Shown piece by piece: positions 15,654-23,559 of a stretch of DNA of 36,544 nucleotides. This DNA comes from Pseudomonas proteolytica. Lineage in GTDB: Bacteria > Pseudomonadota > Gammaproteobacteria > Pseudomonadales > Pseudomonadaceae. The stretch spans positions 1 through 36,544 of the forward strand of contig NZ_VFEV01000051.1 in NCBI RefSeq assembly GCF_007858275.1, read 5' to 3'. How positions within the stretch are numbered: position 1 is the stretch's first letter; every line of letters starts with the position of its first letter. Position numbers and translations under genes: made by a program. The notes under the pieces were generated by a model that saw nothing but the letters and a program-made list of their open reading frames with translations, searched no databases and was not told the DNA's origin.

Positions 15654-16436
15654 CTATGGTGCTCGACGTTGCAGCAAACCGTCCTCAACCCACTGTTTCA
15701 ACCACGTGACAGCTTGCAGCGGCGCGCCCTCTTGATAAGTGACTGCCAATTCGGCGCACAGTTCTGAAAAAGTCCAACCCTGATCGGCCATCCCGGCCAA
15801 GGCGTACGCCTCGGTAGGCTCCAGGCTGCGGTAGCGACACACTTGCTGGTCACGCCAGATCAGGCATACCTCGGCCTGCTGCAACGCCAGGCTGCCGGGA
15901 AACGCCGCCTGCGCCTTGACCGCACGCCAGATCTGCAGGCTGTTGAAGCGGCACAACACCTGCTGCACCGACGGTCCCCACTCGACCTGCAACAATGGCC
16001 AGGCCTCGGGTGCCAGCCGAGCCATGTCTTCCAGGGCCAGCGGCTGGCCCGCAGGCGCATCAAACGCCAGGGTAAACGCCCATTCCAGGCGTGCCAGCTC
16101 GGCCAACGGTGCACTTTGTGCGGCAACCAGGTACTCGCCGATAAAACCCTCAAACCGCTGCCCCAGCCAGCGCAAGCTGAAATGCGCCGAGGGATAACGC
16201 TGTACATAAGCGGCCACCAGCCCGGCAAATTCATCATCCCCCAGCCAATGCCACACGGTCGGAAAATCCCCCTGCATCACTTCCAGCAAACGGGCCCGAT
16301 AAGCGTTGTGGTAGATCGCAAGGCCAGTGTCCACGTCCAGGGTCGGGCCACCGATCAAGGTGCTGGCAAAACCGCCCTCGTCGGCGTCTGCCAATAGATG
16401 ACGTTCAAATGCCAGTTGCCAATCGATCAGGCGCAT
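15654..16436 (-). CDS. bufC: Bufferin maturation partner BufC (DUF2063)
   Basis: 260 aa. The N-terminal DUF2063 pattern (LAIYHNAYRARLLEVMQGDFPTVWHWLGDDEF) and the C-terminal winged-helix-like half (WTFSELCAEL...LKQWVEDGLLQ) match the partner protein encoded next to DUF692/MNIO enzymes. In bufferin systems this protein presents the precursor to the MNIO enzyme; older annotation as DNA-binding is probably misleading. It overlaps the end of bufB by 10 bp and is the third gene of a leftward bufA-bufB-bufC operon. Confidence 0.82.
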   Translation of the reverse strand: MRLIDWQLAFERHLLADADEGGFASTLIGGPTLDVDTGLAIYHNAYRARLLEVMQGDFPTVWHWLGDDEFAGLVAAYVQRYPSAHFSLRWLGQRFEGFIGEYLVAAQSAPLAELARLEWAFTLAFDAPAGQPLALEDMARLAPEAWPLLQVEWGPSVQQVLCRFNSLQIWRAVKAQAAFPGSLALQQAEVCLIWRDQQVCRYRSLEPTEAYALAGMADQGWTFSELCAELAVTYQEGAPLQAVTWLKQWVEDGLLQRRAP

Positions 16437-17272
16437 AGCGACCTCCGGGCCAAGGCGCCAGCCCCCAACTCACGGGCCTTGGCCAATTCATCGAGTAGCT
16501 CGGCAAACGGCGGGAAATGGTCATCGCGCTCCAGTAGCGTCGCTACCGGGCCCAAGTGTTCCAGGGTCTGTTGAAACAACTGCCACACTGGATCGCAAAC
16601 CGGATGGTCATGGGTATCGACCACATAGTCGCCATAGTCCATATGCCCGGCCAAATGCAGCTGGCGGATACGCTGCGGCGGCAGGTTGCGAATAAAGGTC
16701 CAGGCATCGAAACCGTGATTGCGCGAGCTGACATACACGTTGTTGATGTCCAGCAGCAGTTCGCAACCACTGAGGTGGCTCAAGGCGTTGAGGAATTCCC
16801 ATTCGGTAAAGTCATCGGCCTTTGAGCGCACATAGCTGGAGACATTCTCCAGCACCAGCGGGCGCTGCAGCACTTCCTGCACCTGCCGCACGCGGGCGGC
16901 GACGTGGTAGAGGCTTTCCTCGGTGTAGGGCAGCGGCAACAAATCATGCAGTTGATGGGCGTTGCCACGGCTCCAGCACAGATGGTCGGAGACCCACGCC
17001 GGCTTGACCCGGTCGGCCAATTGCTTGAGTTGCTTGAGGTAGTCCATATCGAGGGCATGGGGCCCGCCGATGGACAGGGAGACGCCATGCATCACCAGCG
17101 GATAGCGCTCGGCGATGGCGTCCAGGTAGTACAGGGCTTTACCGCCCTGGACCAGATAATTCTCGGAGACGATCTCGAACCAGTCCACCTGCGGCGACTG
17201 CTCGATGATCTGCTGATAGTAAACGCTGCGTAGCCCCAGGCCGTAGCCCAGGCAAGGAACCGATACCGACAT
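16427..17272 (-). CDS. bufB: MNIO-family RiPP enzyme BufB (DUF692)
   Basis: 281 aa from the ATG at 17270-17272, preceded by CAGGAGTTCGTC; upstream in-frame codons to 17308 are less likely. TIM-barrel multinuclear non-heme iron enzyme with the expected iron-ligand motifs: MHGVSLS (H62), SDHLCW (D96, H97), LENVSSY (E142), LLDINNVY (D175), HLAGH (H206, H210) and DTHDHPV (D219, H221). Relatives such as MbnB and Caulobacter BufB oxidise cysteines of a precursor peptide to heterocycles that bind copper. The substrate here is inferred to be the adjacent bufA product. Confidence 0.87.
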   Translation of the reverse strand: MSVSVPCLGYGLGLRSVYYQQIIEQSPQVDWFEIVSENYLVQGGKALYYLDAIAERYPLVMHGVSLSIGGPHALDMDYLKQLKQLADRVKPAWVSDHLCWSRGNAHQLHDLLPLPYTEESLYHVAARVRQVQEVLQRPLVLENVSSYVRSKADDFTEWEFLNALSHLSGCELLLDINNVYVSSRNHGFDAWTFIRNLPPQRIRQLHLAGHMDYGDYVVDTHDHPVCDPVWQLFQQTLEHLGPVATLLERDDHFPPFAELLDELAKARELGAGALARRSLCA

Positions 17273-17334
17273 GACGAACTCCTGGAAAGTGTCCGCAGCG
17301 ACGTGCACACCGCTGCAGGATCACGTACTCGCGG

Positions 17335-17589
17335 TTATTCGCCGACTTTGCCGCCAGCCGCATCACAAGCAGCCTGGGTCATCGCCTTGAAACCGTGCCC
17401 CTTGCACACGGCCTTGCCTTTACAGGCGTTTTCAGCAGTCTTGCAGTCGTTCATGCCTTTGCAGGAGGTCACGCCATAGCAATGCACCTTCGCTTCATCG
17501 GCCGCCTGGACCTGGGTCGCGACACCGGCAAACATCGTGGCGGCAGCAATGGCCAGGGCAGCACCGGAAACGGCGTTCTTGAAGTTCAT
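17335..17589 (-). CDS. bufA2: Bufferin-type metallophore precursor (BufA2-like)
   Basis: 84 aa from the ATG at 17587-17589 with AGGAATACCACA as ribosome-binding site. Signal peptide about 1-29 (VQA before ADEAK). The mature 55 residues hold six cysteines at 37, 43, 49, 56, 62 and 75. Five of them have near-regular 6-7-residue spacing, in a CYGVTS-CKGMND-CKTAENA-CKGKAV-CKGHGF pattern. Bufferins are periplasmic peptides that sequester copper after cysteine modification by BufB/BufC. The six-Cys, CKG-repeat form differs from the four-Cys Caulobacter type. The subclass call (BufA2) is tentative; the bufferin call itself rests on family look and bufB/bufC context. Confidence 0.78.
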   Translation of the reverse strand: MNFKNAVSGAALAIAAATMFAGVATQVQAADEAKVHCYGVTSCKGMNDCKTAENACKGKAVCKGHGFKAMTQAACDAAGGKVGE

Positions 17590-17653
17590 TGTGGTATTCC
17601 TCATAGGTCTGTAGGGCGTCGGCTGAACGGTTTGTCCAGTCCCGACACAGCAC

Positions 17654-17681
17654 TAGAGTGAGGTGCCTGATGGGCGTTACA
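17654..17681 (-). promoter_or_regulatory. Possible ECF-type promoter of the buf operon
   Basis: On the bufA strand, TGTAACG (complement of 17675-17681) is followed 17 bases later by TCTA (complement of 17654-17657). A TGTAAC -35 element is typical of several extracytoplasmic-function sigma factors, and Caulobacter bufferin genes are under an ECF factor. The -10 lies 65 bp from the bufA ATG. Weak evidence from one site. Confidence 0.35.
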
Positions 17682-17792
17682 GCGTGATCGACATTTTTAT
17701 GTGCTGCCGGCGGACACTAGTGCCCACGGCGATTTATCGTCACACTCGCACCAGCTTTTTCGCGGGATCACGGACAAGGAAGCGTCACTCTC

Positions 17793-18416
17793 ATGATTTC
17801 GATCTATCAGCTCAAACCGCGTTTTCAGAACCTGCTGCGGCCCCTGGTCCAGCGCCTGTACGACAACGGCACCACCGCCAACCAGATCACCGTGCTGGCG
17901 GGAATCGTGTCGCTGCTGGTAGGCCTGCTGGTGGCGGGTTTCGCCGAGCATGCCTGGGTGTTCGTGTTGATCCCGCTGTGGATGATCCTGCGCATGGCCC
18001 TCAATGCCATCGACGGCATGCTCGCCCGGGAGTACGGTCAACAGTCGCGCCTGGGCGCCTACCTCAACGAACTGTGCGATGTGATCGCCGACAGCGCACT
18101 GATCCTGCCGTTCGCGCTGATCCCCGGGGTCGGCCTGGCGCCGGTGCTACTGGTGACACTGCTGGCGGTGTTCAGTGAATACGCTGGCGTACTTGGGCCG
18201 ATGGTCGGCGCATCGCGGCGCTATGACGGGCCGATGGGCAAGAGTGATCGGGCGTTCGTTCTCGGCGTACTGGCCACTGGCGTAGCCCTGGGTTGGCTCG
18301 GCGCCGGCTGGGTGGATGGCGTGATGTGGCTGGTGGCTGCATTGCTCGCCTACACCCTGGTCAATCGAGTGCGCCAGGGCCTCAAAGAACAACAAGAAAC
18401 CCCTCCGACGGCATAA
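17793..18416 (+). CDS. CDP-alcohol phosphatidyltransferase family protein (YnbA-like)
   Basis: 207 aa, about six membrane spans. The catalytic motif is N71-xx-D74-G75-xx-A78-R79-x8-G88-xxx-N92-xxx-D96. It is the CDP-AP motif with the first and third Asp replaced by Asn; as I recall, E. coli YnbA shows the same changes, so this is a subfamily trait and not damage. Enzymes of this fold transfer a phosphatidyl group from CDP-diacylglycerol to an alcohol; the acceptor here is unknown. It has AAGGAAG upstream of the ATG. First gene of the rightward ynb-like operon; the next gene starts 10 bp after its stop. Confidence 0.85.
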   Translation: MISIYQLKPRFQNLLRPLVQRLYDNGTTANQITVLAGIVSLLVGLLVAGFAEHAWVFVLIPLWMILRMALNAIDGMLAREYGQQSRLGAYLNELCDVIADSALILPFALIPGVGLAPVLLVTLLAVFSEYAGVLGPMVGASRRYDGPMGKSDRAFVLGVLATGVALGWLGAGWVDGVMWLVAALLAYTLVNRVRQGLKEQQETPPTA

Positions 18417-18426
18417 GGATCTTGCG

Positions 18427-20181
18427 ATGCGCGAACAGCAACAGCACACCTTCAGCACCCATGACGGCGTAGAGCTTTTCTATCGGCACTGGCCCGCGAC
18501 CACCGCGACCGGGCCTGAGCCACGCCAGGCGATCCTGCTGTTCCATCGGGGCCACGAGCATTCCGGGCGCATCGCGCACCTGGTGGATGAGCTGGACCTG
18601 CCGCACTTTGATTTCTTCGCCTGGGACGCCCGTGGCCACGGCCAATCCCCCGGCGAACGTGGCGACAGCCCCAGCTTTGCCACCAGCGCACGGGACGTGC
18701 AGACCTTCTGCGACCATATCGGCGCAACCTATGGCATTGAGCCCGCCAACCTCGCCGTCATTGCCCAAAGCGTCGGCGCGGTGATCGCCGCCACCTGGGT
18801 CCATGACTACGCCCCGAACATCCGCGCCCTGGTGCTTGCCTCCCCGGCATTCAAGGTCAAGCTCTACGTGCCCTTCGCCCGGCCAGGCCTGGCGCTGATG
18901 CGGCGCTTTCGCGGCAACTTTTTCGTCAACAGCTACGTCAAGGCCAAGTTCCTCAGCCATGACCCCGAGCGCGTCGCGTCCTACGACACAGACCCGCTGA
19001 TCACCAAGGCGATCTCGGTGAATGTGCTGCTGGGCCTGTACGAAGCAGCCGACCGCGTAGTCGCCGATGCCCAGGCGATCCAAGTGCCGACCCAACTGCT
19101 GATCTCTGGGTCGGACTTCGTGGTGCATCGCAAACCCCAGCAGCAGTTCTTCGAGCGCCTGGGCAGCCTGAAAAAAGAACTGCATATCCTGCCCGGTTTT
19201 TTCCACGACACCCTCGGCGAGCGTGACCGCGCCGTGGCACTGGCCAGCGCCAGGCGTTTTATCCTGCAAAACTTCGAACACCCGCTGGACCGCGCCAGCC
19301 TGCTGGATGCCGACAAGATCGGCGCGACCTGCGCCGAATCCGAATCCCTCGCTGCGCCACTGCCGCGCAACTCGCTACGTGACCTGTACTGGCGCATGAC
19401 CCGCGCCAGCATGGGCCTGGGCCGCCAGTTGTCCGAGGGCGTGAAGCTTGGCTTCGACACCGGTTTCGATTCCGGCAGTACCCTGGATTATGTCTATCGC
19501 AACAAGCCCACCGGCAAAGGTGCGCTGGGGCGGATGATCGACACCAACTACCTGAACTCCATCGGCTGGCGTGGGATTCGCCAGCGCAAACTGCATGTCG
19601 AAGAATTGCTGCGCCTGGCCATGGTCAAGCTGCGGGATGACGGGCGCGAAGTGCGCATCGTCGACATCGCCGCGGGGCATGGTCGGTACATTCTGGAAGC
19701 CTTGCAGGGCGTTTCTCCACTGCCGGAATCGATCCTGTTGCGCGACTACAGCGATATCAACGTGCGCGACGGTGGCGCGCTGATCCGCGAGAAAGGCCTG
19801 GGAGATATTGCGCAGTTCGTCAAAGGTGATGCCTTCGACCGGGCCGACCTGGCGGCGCTTTCACCCAAGCCGACTCTGGCGGTGGTGTCCGGGCTGTACG
19901 AGCTGTTTGCTGATAACGCCATGGTCGGTGGCTCCCTCGCCGGCCTGGCCGAGGCCGTGGAGCCCGGTGGCTACCTGGTGTACACCGGCCAACCGTGGCA
20001 CCCGCAACTGGAACTGATCGCCCGCGCCCTCACCAGCCATCGCCAGGGGCAGGCCTGGGTGATGCGCCGTCGCAGCCAGGCGGAAATGGATCAACTGGTG
20101 GAGGCGGCGGGCTTTCGCAAGATCACCCAGCGTGTGGACGAGTGGGGCATCTTCAGCGTCTCGCTGGCGCAGAAGATCTGA
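18427..20181 (+). CDS. Alpha/beta hydrolase-methyltransferase fusion (YnbC-like)
   Basis: 584 aa with two domains. The N-terminal alpha/beta hydrolase (about 1-290) resembles monoacylglycerol lipases or lysophospholipases, with the nucleophile elbow A113-Q-S115-V-G117 and the oxyanion strand LLFHRGHEHSGR. The C-terminal class I methyltransferase-like domain (about 390-584) has the SAM motif VDIAAGHGRY near 410-420. The same two-domain layout is known from E. coli YnbC. Its position between a CDP-alcohol transferase and a PAP2 phosphatase suggests lysophospholipid or glycerolipid processing with a methylation step. Substrate unknown. Confidence 0.85.
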   Translation: MREQQQHTFSTHDGVELFYRHWPATTATGPEPRQAILLFHRGHEHSGRIAHLVDELDLPHFDFFAWDARGHGQSPGERGDSPSFATSARDVQTFCDHIGATYGIEPANLAVIAQSVGAVIAATWVHDYAPNIRALVLASPAFKVKLYVPFARPGLALMRRFRGNFFVNSYVKAKFLSHDPERVASYDTDPLITKAISVNVLLGLYEAADRVVADAQAIQVPTQLLISGSDFVVHRKPQQQFFERLGSLKKELHILPGFFHDTLGERDRAVALASARRFILQNFEHPLDRASLLDADKIGATCAESESLAAPLPRNSLRDLYWRMTRASMGLGRQLSEGVKLGFDTGFDSGSTLDYVYRNKPTGKGALGRMIDTNYLNSIGWRGIRQRKLHVEELLRLAMVKLRDDGREVRIVDIAAGHGRYILEALQGVSPLPESILLRDYSDINVRDGGALIREKGLGDIAQFVKGDAFDRADLAALSPKPTLAVVSGLYELFADNAMVGGSLAGLAEAVEPGGYLVYTGQPWHPQLELIARALTSHRQGQAWVMRRRSQAEMDQLVEAAGFRKITQRVDEWGIFSVSLAQKI

Positions 20182-20183
20182 GC

Positions 20184-21482
20184 ATGCGCGAACCGGGACT
20201 GTTCAAACCAGCGCTGCTGTGGCTGCTGCTGTTGGCACCGCTGTTTTTCAGCACCTACGGCTTTGCCACCTGGGTGACCAGCCAGCGCAGCGACGTCGGC
20301 ACACTGGTATTCGCCTGGGAAACCCTTATTCCATTCTGGGCCTGGACCATCGTGCCCTACTGGTCGATCGACCTGCTCTATGGTTTCTCCCTGCTGCTGC
20401 CCAACAGTCGCCATGAGCTCAAGCAACATGCCCTGCGCCTGCTCAGTGCCCAGGTGATTGCGGTGAGCTGCTTCCTGCTCTGGCCGTTGCGCTTCACCTT
20501 TGAGCGCCCGGAAATGGACGGCGTGTTCGGTTGGCTGTTCGCCGTGCTGGCGGGGTTTGATAAACCGTTCAACCAGGCGCCTTCGCTGCACATCGCCCTG
20601 CTGGTGATCCTGTGGGTGATGTACCAGCGGCATAGCCAAGGCCTGTGGCGCTGGCTGGTGCATGGCTGGTTCGCGCTGATCGGCATTTCGGTGTTGACCA
20701 CTTACCAACATCACTTTATCGACTTACCCACAGGCGCCCTGGCCGGCTGGCTGTGCGTGTGGCTATGGCCGGTAGATCATCCAAGCCCGCTGTTGAATGC
20801 GCGCCTGACCAAAGATCCGAAACGTTGGCGCCTGGGCTTGTGCTACGCCGTGGGCGCCCTGCTGCTGGCGACAGCGGCCTTTACGTGGGGCGGTGCCTGG
20901 CTATGGCTGTGGTGGCCGGCCGTCGCGGTGTTGCTGGTGGCGCTCAACTATTGGCTGTTGGGTGCCGCAGGCTTTCAGAAACGCGCCGATGGCCGGCTCA
21001 GCCCGGCGGCCCGCTGGCTGTACGCGCCGTATCTCGCGGCGGCGTGGCTCAACTCGCGGCTATGGACGCGCAAACACCCGCAACCCGATTTGGTTGTGGA
21101 TAACGTATGGCTGGGGCGAATTCCGACGACAGCCCAGTTGGGTTCATTCAACGCCGTGGTCGATCTGTGTGCCGAACTGCCGGTTTATCCACAAGGTCGC
21201 GCTTACCATGCCCTGCCCGTCCTCGACCTCACCGCCCCCACACCTGCACAGTGCCTGGAAGCCGCCCAAGCCATTGAACGCTTGCGCGAACACGGGCCCT
21301 TGCTGGTGTGCTGCGCCCTCGGCTACTCCCGCAGCGCCAGTGCCGTGGCGGCATGGCTGCTGCACAGCGGGCGCGCCAGCACCGTGGATGAGGCACTGGC
21401 TATTATTCGTACAGCACGACCGGATGTGGTCCTGCATGCCAATCACCGTCAAGCCTTGGGAGATCTGCCGTATGCCCGCTGA
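20184..21482 (+). CDS. PAP2 phosphatase-dual-specificity phosphatase fusion (YnbD-like)
   Basis: 432 aa from the ATG at 20184, 2 bp after the preceding stop. The N-terminal membrane part (about 1-200) has PAP2 lipid-phosphatase motifs PSLH (133-136) and HHFID (176-180). After further hydrophobic segments, a tyrosine/dual-specificity phosphatase-like domain (about 290-432) ends with the Cys-x5-Arg loop C377-ALGYS-R383. The usual His before that Cys is also Cys. It probably dephosphorylates a lipid phosphate or phosphoinositide-like headgroup in the inner membrane. Overlaps the next gene by 11 bp. Confidence 0.85.
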   Translation: MREPGLFKPALLWLLLLAPLFFSTYGFATWVTSQRSDVGTLVFAWETLIPFWAWTIVPYWSIDLLYGFSLLLPNSRHELKQHALRLLSAQVIAVSCFLLWPLRFTFERPEMDGVFGWLFAVLAGFDKPFNQAPSLHIALLVILWVMYQRHSQGLWRWLVHGWFALIGISVLTTYQHHFIDLPTGALAGWLCVWLWPVDHPSPLLNARLTKDPKRWRLGLCYAVGALLLATAAFTWGGAWLWLWWPAVAVLLVALNYWLLGAAGFQKRADGRLSPAARWLYAPYLAAAWLNSRLWTRKHPQPDLVVDNVWLGRIPTTAQLGSFNAVVDLCAELPVYPQGRAYHALPVLDLTAPTPAQCLEAAQAIERLREHGPLLVCCALGYSRSASAVAAWLLHSGRASTVDEALAIIRTARPDVVLHANHRQALGDLPYAR

Positions 21483-21915
21483 TATGCAACTCCAGGTGGT
21501 CGCCAGCCTGCTGCGGCGTGGCCGCTCGCTGGATCAGTTATCCACAGGCCTGACCTTGCTCGGGGTGCTGTTTGGCCTGGCGCAACTGTTGATGGTCAGT
21601 ATCACGCCGATCTGCCTGCTGCTCAGCCTGTGGATGATTGTCCTCGGGCTGCTGCAAAAGTACTGGGCGCTGCGAGTGGCCTTTGACGCCGACTTGTTTG
21701 CGCTGATGGCCAAGGACATAGAGCGCACCGGCGAACTGGACCAGAGCCTGCAAACCCTTGGCCTGCAACCGGCCAACCGCGCCAGCCGACCCTGGACCGA
21801 GCGCCAGCGTGGCGCCCTCAAATTGCTGCGCAAACAGGCTTACCTGCTGGGCGCGCAAGTATTACTGACATTGGCCGTCATCCTGGCCAGCCCGTGGCTG
21901 CCCTTCGCCGGATAA
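21472..21915 (+). CDS. Unknown small membrane protein in the ynb-like operon
   Basis: 147 aa from the ATG at 21472, with GGGAGA eight bases upstream; the ATG at 21484 is an alternative. Two adjacent hydrophobic spans at about 25-65, a charged central part (about 66-120) and a third hydrophobic segment at the C-terminus (VLLTLAVILASPW). No family recognised. It is translationally coupled to the PAP2-DSP gene and lies 9 bp before the acyltransferase gene, so it probably serves as an accessory membrane subunit of this lipid module. Confidence 0.7.
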   Translation: MPADMQLQVVASLLRRGRSLDQLSTGLTLLGVLFGLAQLLMVSITPICLLLSLWMIVLGLLQKYWALRVAFDADLFALMAKDIERTGELDQSLQTLGLQPANRASRPWTERQRGALKLLRKQAYLLGAQVLLTLAVILASPWLPFAG

Positions 21916-21924
21916 GGAATTCCC

Positions 21925-22545
21925 ATGTTCGAACCTGTGGTCGCAACCCTGATTACCTCCATGGCCCGCACAGTGACCGGCGCTCGCAGCCTGTGGCTGG
22001 GTTGTGCGCCAGAACCGGTGCAGCGCATCTACTTTGCCAACCACAGCAGCCACGGCGACTTTGTGCTGCTCTGGGCATCCTTGCCGCAGAACCTGCGCAA
22101 AGCCACGCGCCCGGTGGCGGGCACCGACTACTGGAACAAGAGCGCCTTGCGCCGCTACATCATCAACCGGGTCTTCAATGGGGTGCTGATCGACCGCGAG
22201 CGCAAAGACCCTGTGGATAACCCGCTGCAACCGATGCTAGAAGCCCTGGAACATGGCGACTCACTGATCATCTTTCCCGAAGGCACGCGCAACCTGGAGG
22301 ATGGTCTGTTGCCGTTCAAAAGTGGCCTGTATCACCTGGCAAAGAGTTACCCACAGGCACAACTGGTCCCGGTGTGGATCGCCAACCTCAACCGTGTGAT
22401 GCCCAAGGGTCGCGTGCTACCGCTGCCACTGTTGTGCACCACCAGCTTTGGCGCACCGCTGCAACTGCAGGACGACGAAGACAAAGCCCTGTTCCTCGCC
22501 CGCAGCCGCGACGCCCTGCTCGCCCTCGCCCCGGAGCATTCCTGA
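21925..22545 (+). CDS. 1-acylglycerol-3-phosphate acyltransferase-like (LPLAT) protein
   Basis: 206 aa. The catalytic HX4D motif is H40-SSHG-D45, and FPEGTR at 117-122 binds the acceptor phosphate. It transfers an acyl chain to a lysophospholipid or related acceptor at the inner membrane. AAGGAATTCCC precedes the ATG. It is placed directly before the CDP-diglyceride synthetase homologue, which would use its phosphatidate product, giving a self-contained acyltransferase, CDP-DAG and CDP-alcohol route. It is not part of the E. coli ynbABCD cluster as I know it. Confidence 0.88.
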   Translation: MFEPVVATLITSMARTVTGARSLWLGCAPEPVQRIYFANHSSHGDFVLLWASLPQNLRKATRPVAGTDYWNKSALRRYIINRVFNGVLIDRERKDPVDNPLQPMLEALEHGDSLIIFPEGTRNLEDGLLPFKSGLYHLAKSYPQAQLVPVWIANLNRVMPKGRVLPLPLLCTTSFGAPLQLQDDEDKALFLARSRDALLALAPEHS

Positions 22546-22546
22546 C

Positions 22547-23479
22547 ATGGATAGCCAAACCCTGATGTTGTTCGGCGGCATCGGCATGATCCTGGTGCTC
22601 GCCTCGCTGATCGGCCTGATCCTCAAGCTGCGCACCCGCGGCGCACCCAATGCGGTAATCGACAACCTCAACGCCCGCATCAATGCCTGGTGGGTGATGG
22701 TGGTGGTGATCGGCATCGCCTTCTGGCTCGGTACTGGCGCGGTGATCCTGTTGTTCTACGCCGTCTCGTTCTACGCCCTGCGCGAATTCCTCACCCTCAC
22801 CCCCACCCGCCGCAGCGACTACCCAGCGCTGGTCGCCGCGTTCTACCTGGCCCTACCCCTGCAATACCTGCTGATCTACTTTGACTGGTACGGCCTGTTC
22901 TCGATCTTTATCCCGGTCTACGTGTTCCTGCTGCTGCCCATCCTGGCCTCTCTGGGCGGCGACAGCACGCACTTCCTGGAGCGAGCCTCGAAAGTACAGT
23001 GGGGCCTGATGATCGCGGTGTTCTGCGTATCCTTCGTCCCGGCCCTGCTGACCCTCGACATCGCCGGCTACGAGGGCCGCAACCTCCTGTTGATCGCCTA
23101 CCTGGTAATCGTGGTGCAGCTCTCGGATGTGCTGCAGTACGTGTGCGGCAAACTGTTCGGCAAACACAAGATCGCGCCCAACCTGTCACCGTCGAAAACC
23201 GTCGAAGGCTTTGTTGGCGGAATCCTGCTGTCATCCCTGATCGGCGCGGCACTGTGGTGGATCACACCGTTCAACCCCTGGCAGTCTTTCCTGATTGCAC
23301 TGCTGATCAACCTGCTGGGCTTTGCCGGCGGGATTGTGATGTCGGCGATCAAGCGCGACCGAGGCGTGAAGGACTGGGGGCATATGATCGAAGGACACGG
23401 CGGGATGCTGGATCGGCTGGATTCGGTGTGTTTCGCGGCGCCGATTTTCTTTCATCTGGTGCGGTATTGGTGGACCTGA
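22547..23479 (+). CDS. Phosphatidate cytidylyltransferase homologue (CdsA/YnbB-like)
   Basis: 310 aa from the ATG at 22547, one base after the previous stop. Polytopic, with the CDS signature SAIKRDRGVKDWGHMIEGHG plus GMLDR at about 266-292 intact. It makes CDP-diacylglycerol from phosphatidate and CTP. E. coli YnbB, the likely counterpart, has been reported as a CdsA paralogue that supports synthesis of the membrane-insertion glycolipid MPIase. This is not the housekeeping cdsA locus, which lies with isoprenoid and outer-membrane assembly genes in Pseudomonas. Last gene of the operon, followed by a strong hairpin. Confidence 0.9.
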   Translation: MDSQTLMLFGGIGMILVLASLIGLILKLRTRGAPNAVIDNLNARINAWWVMVVVIGIAFWLGTGAVILLFYAVSFYALREFLTLTPTRRSDYPALVAAFYLALPLQYLLIYFDWYGLFSIFIPVYVFLLLPILASLGGDSTHFLERASKVQWGLMIAVFCVSFVPALLTLDIAGYEGRNLLLIAYLVIVVQLSDVLQYVCGKLFGKHKIAPNLSPSKTVEGFVGGILLSSLIGAALWWITPFNPWQSFLIALLINLLGFAGGIVMSAIKRDRGVKDWGHMIEGHGGMLDRLDSVCFAAPIFFHLVRYWWT

Positions 23480-23503
23480 GCAGTACCCCGCAGTGCTGAA
23501 ACG

Positions 23504-23540
23504 ACAAGACCCGATGTCCGCCAGGGACATCGGGTCTTGT
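23504..23540. terminator. Strong 16-bp hairpin between convergent operons
   Basis: The stem ACAAGACCCGATGTCC pairs perfectly with the bases at 23525-23540 around the loop GCCAG. It lies 24 bp after the cds-like stop and 19 bp before the stop of the convergent 1057-aa gene. Only a short GTGGGTTT follows on the + strand, so it may work as a bidirectional terminator without a long U-tract. Confidence 0.8.
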
Positions 23541-23559
23541 GGGTTTAGAGCGACTTACA

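Noticed and set aside
15654..16436. BufC as a transcription factor because DUF2063 is often called DNA-binding
   Set aside because: Overlap with bufB and the family context point to a RiPP maturation partner.
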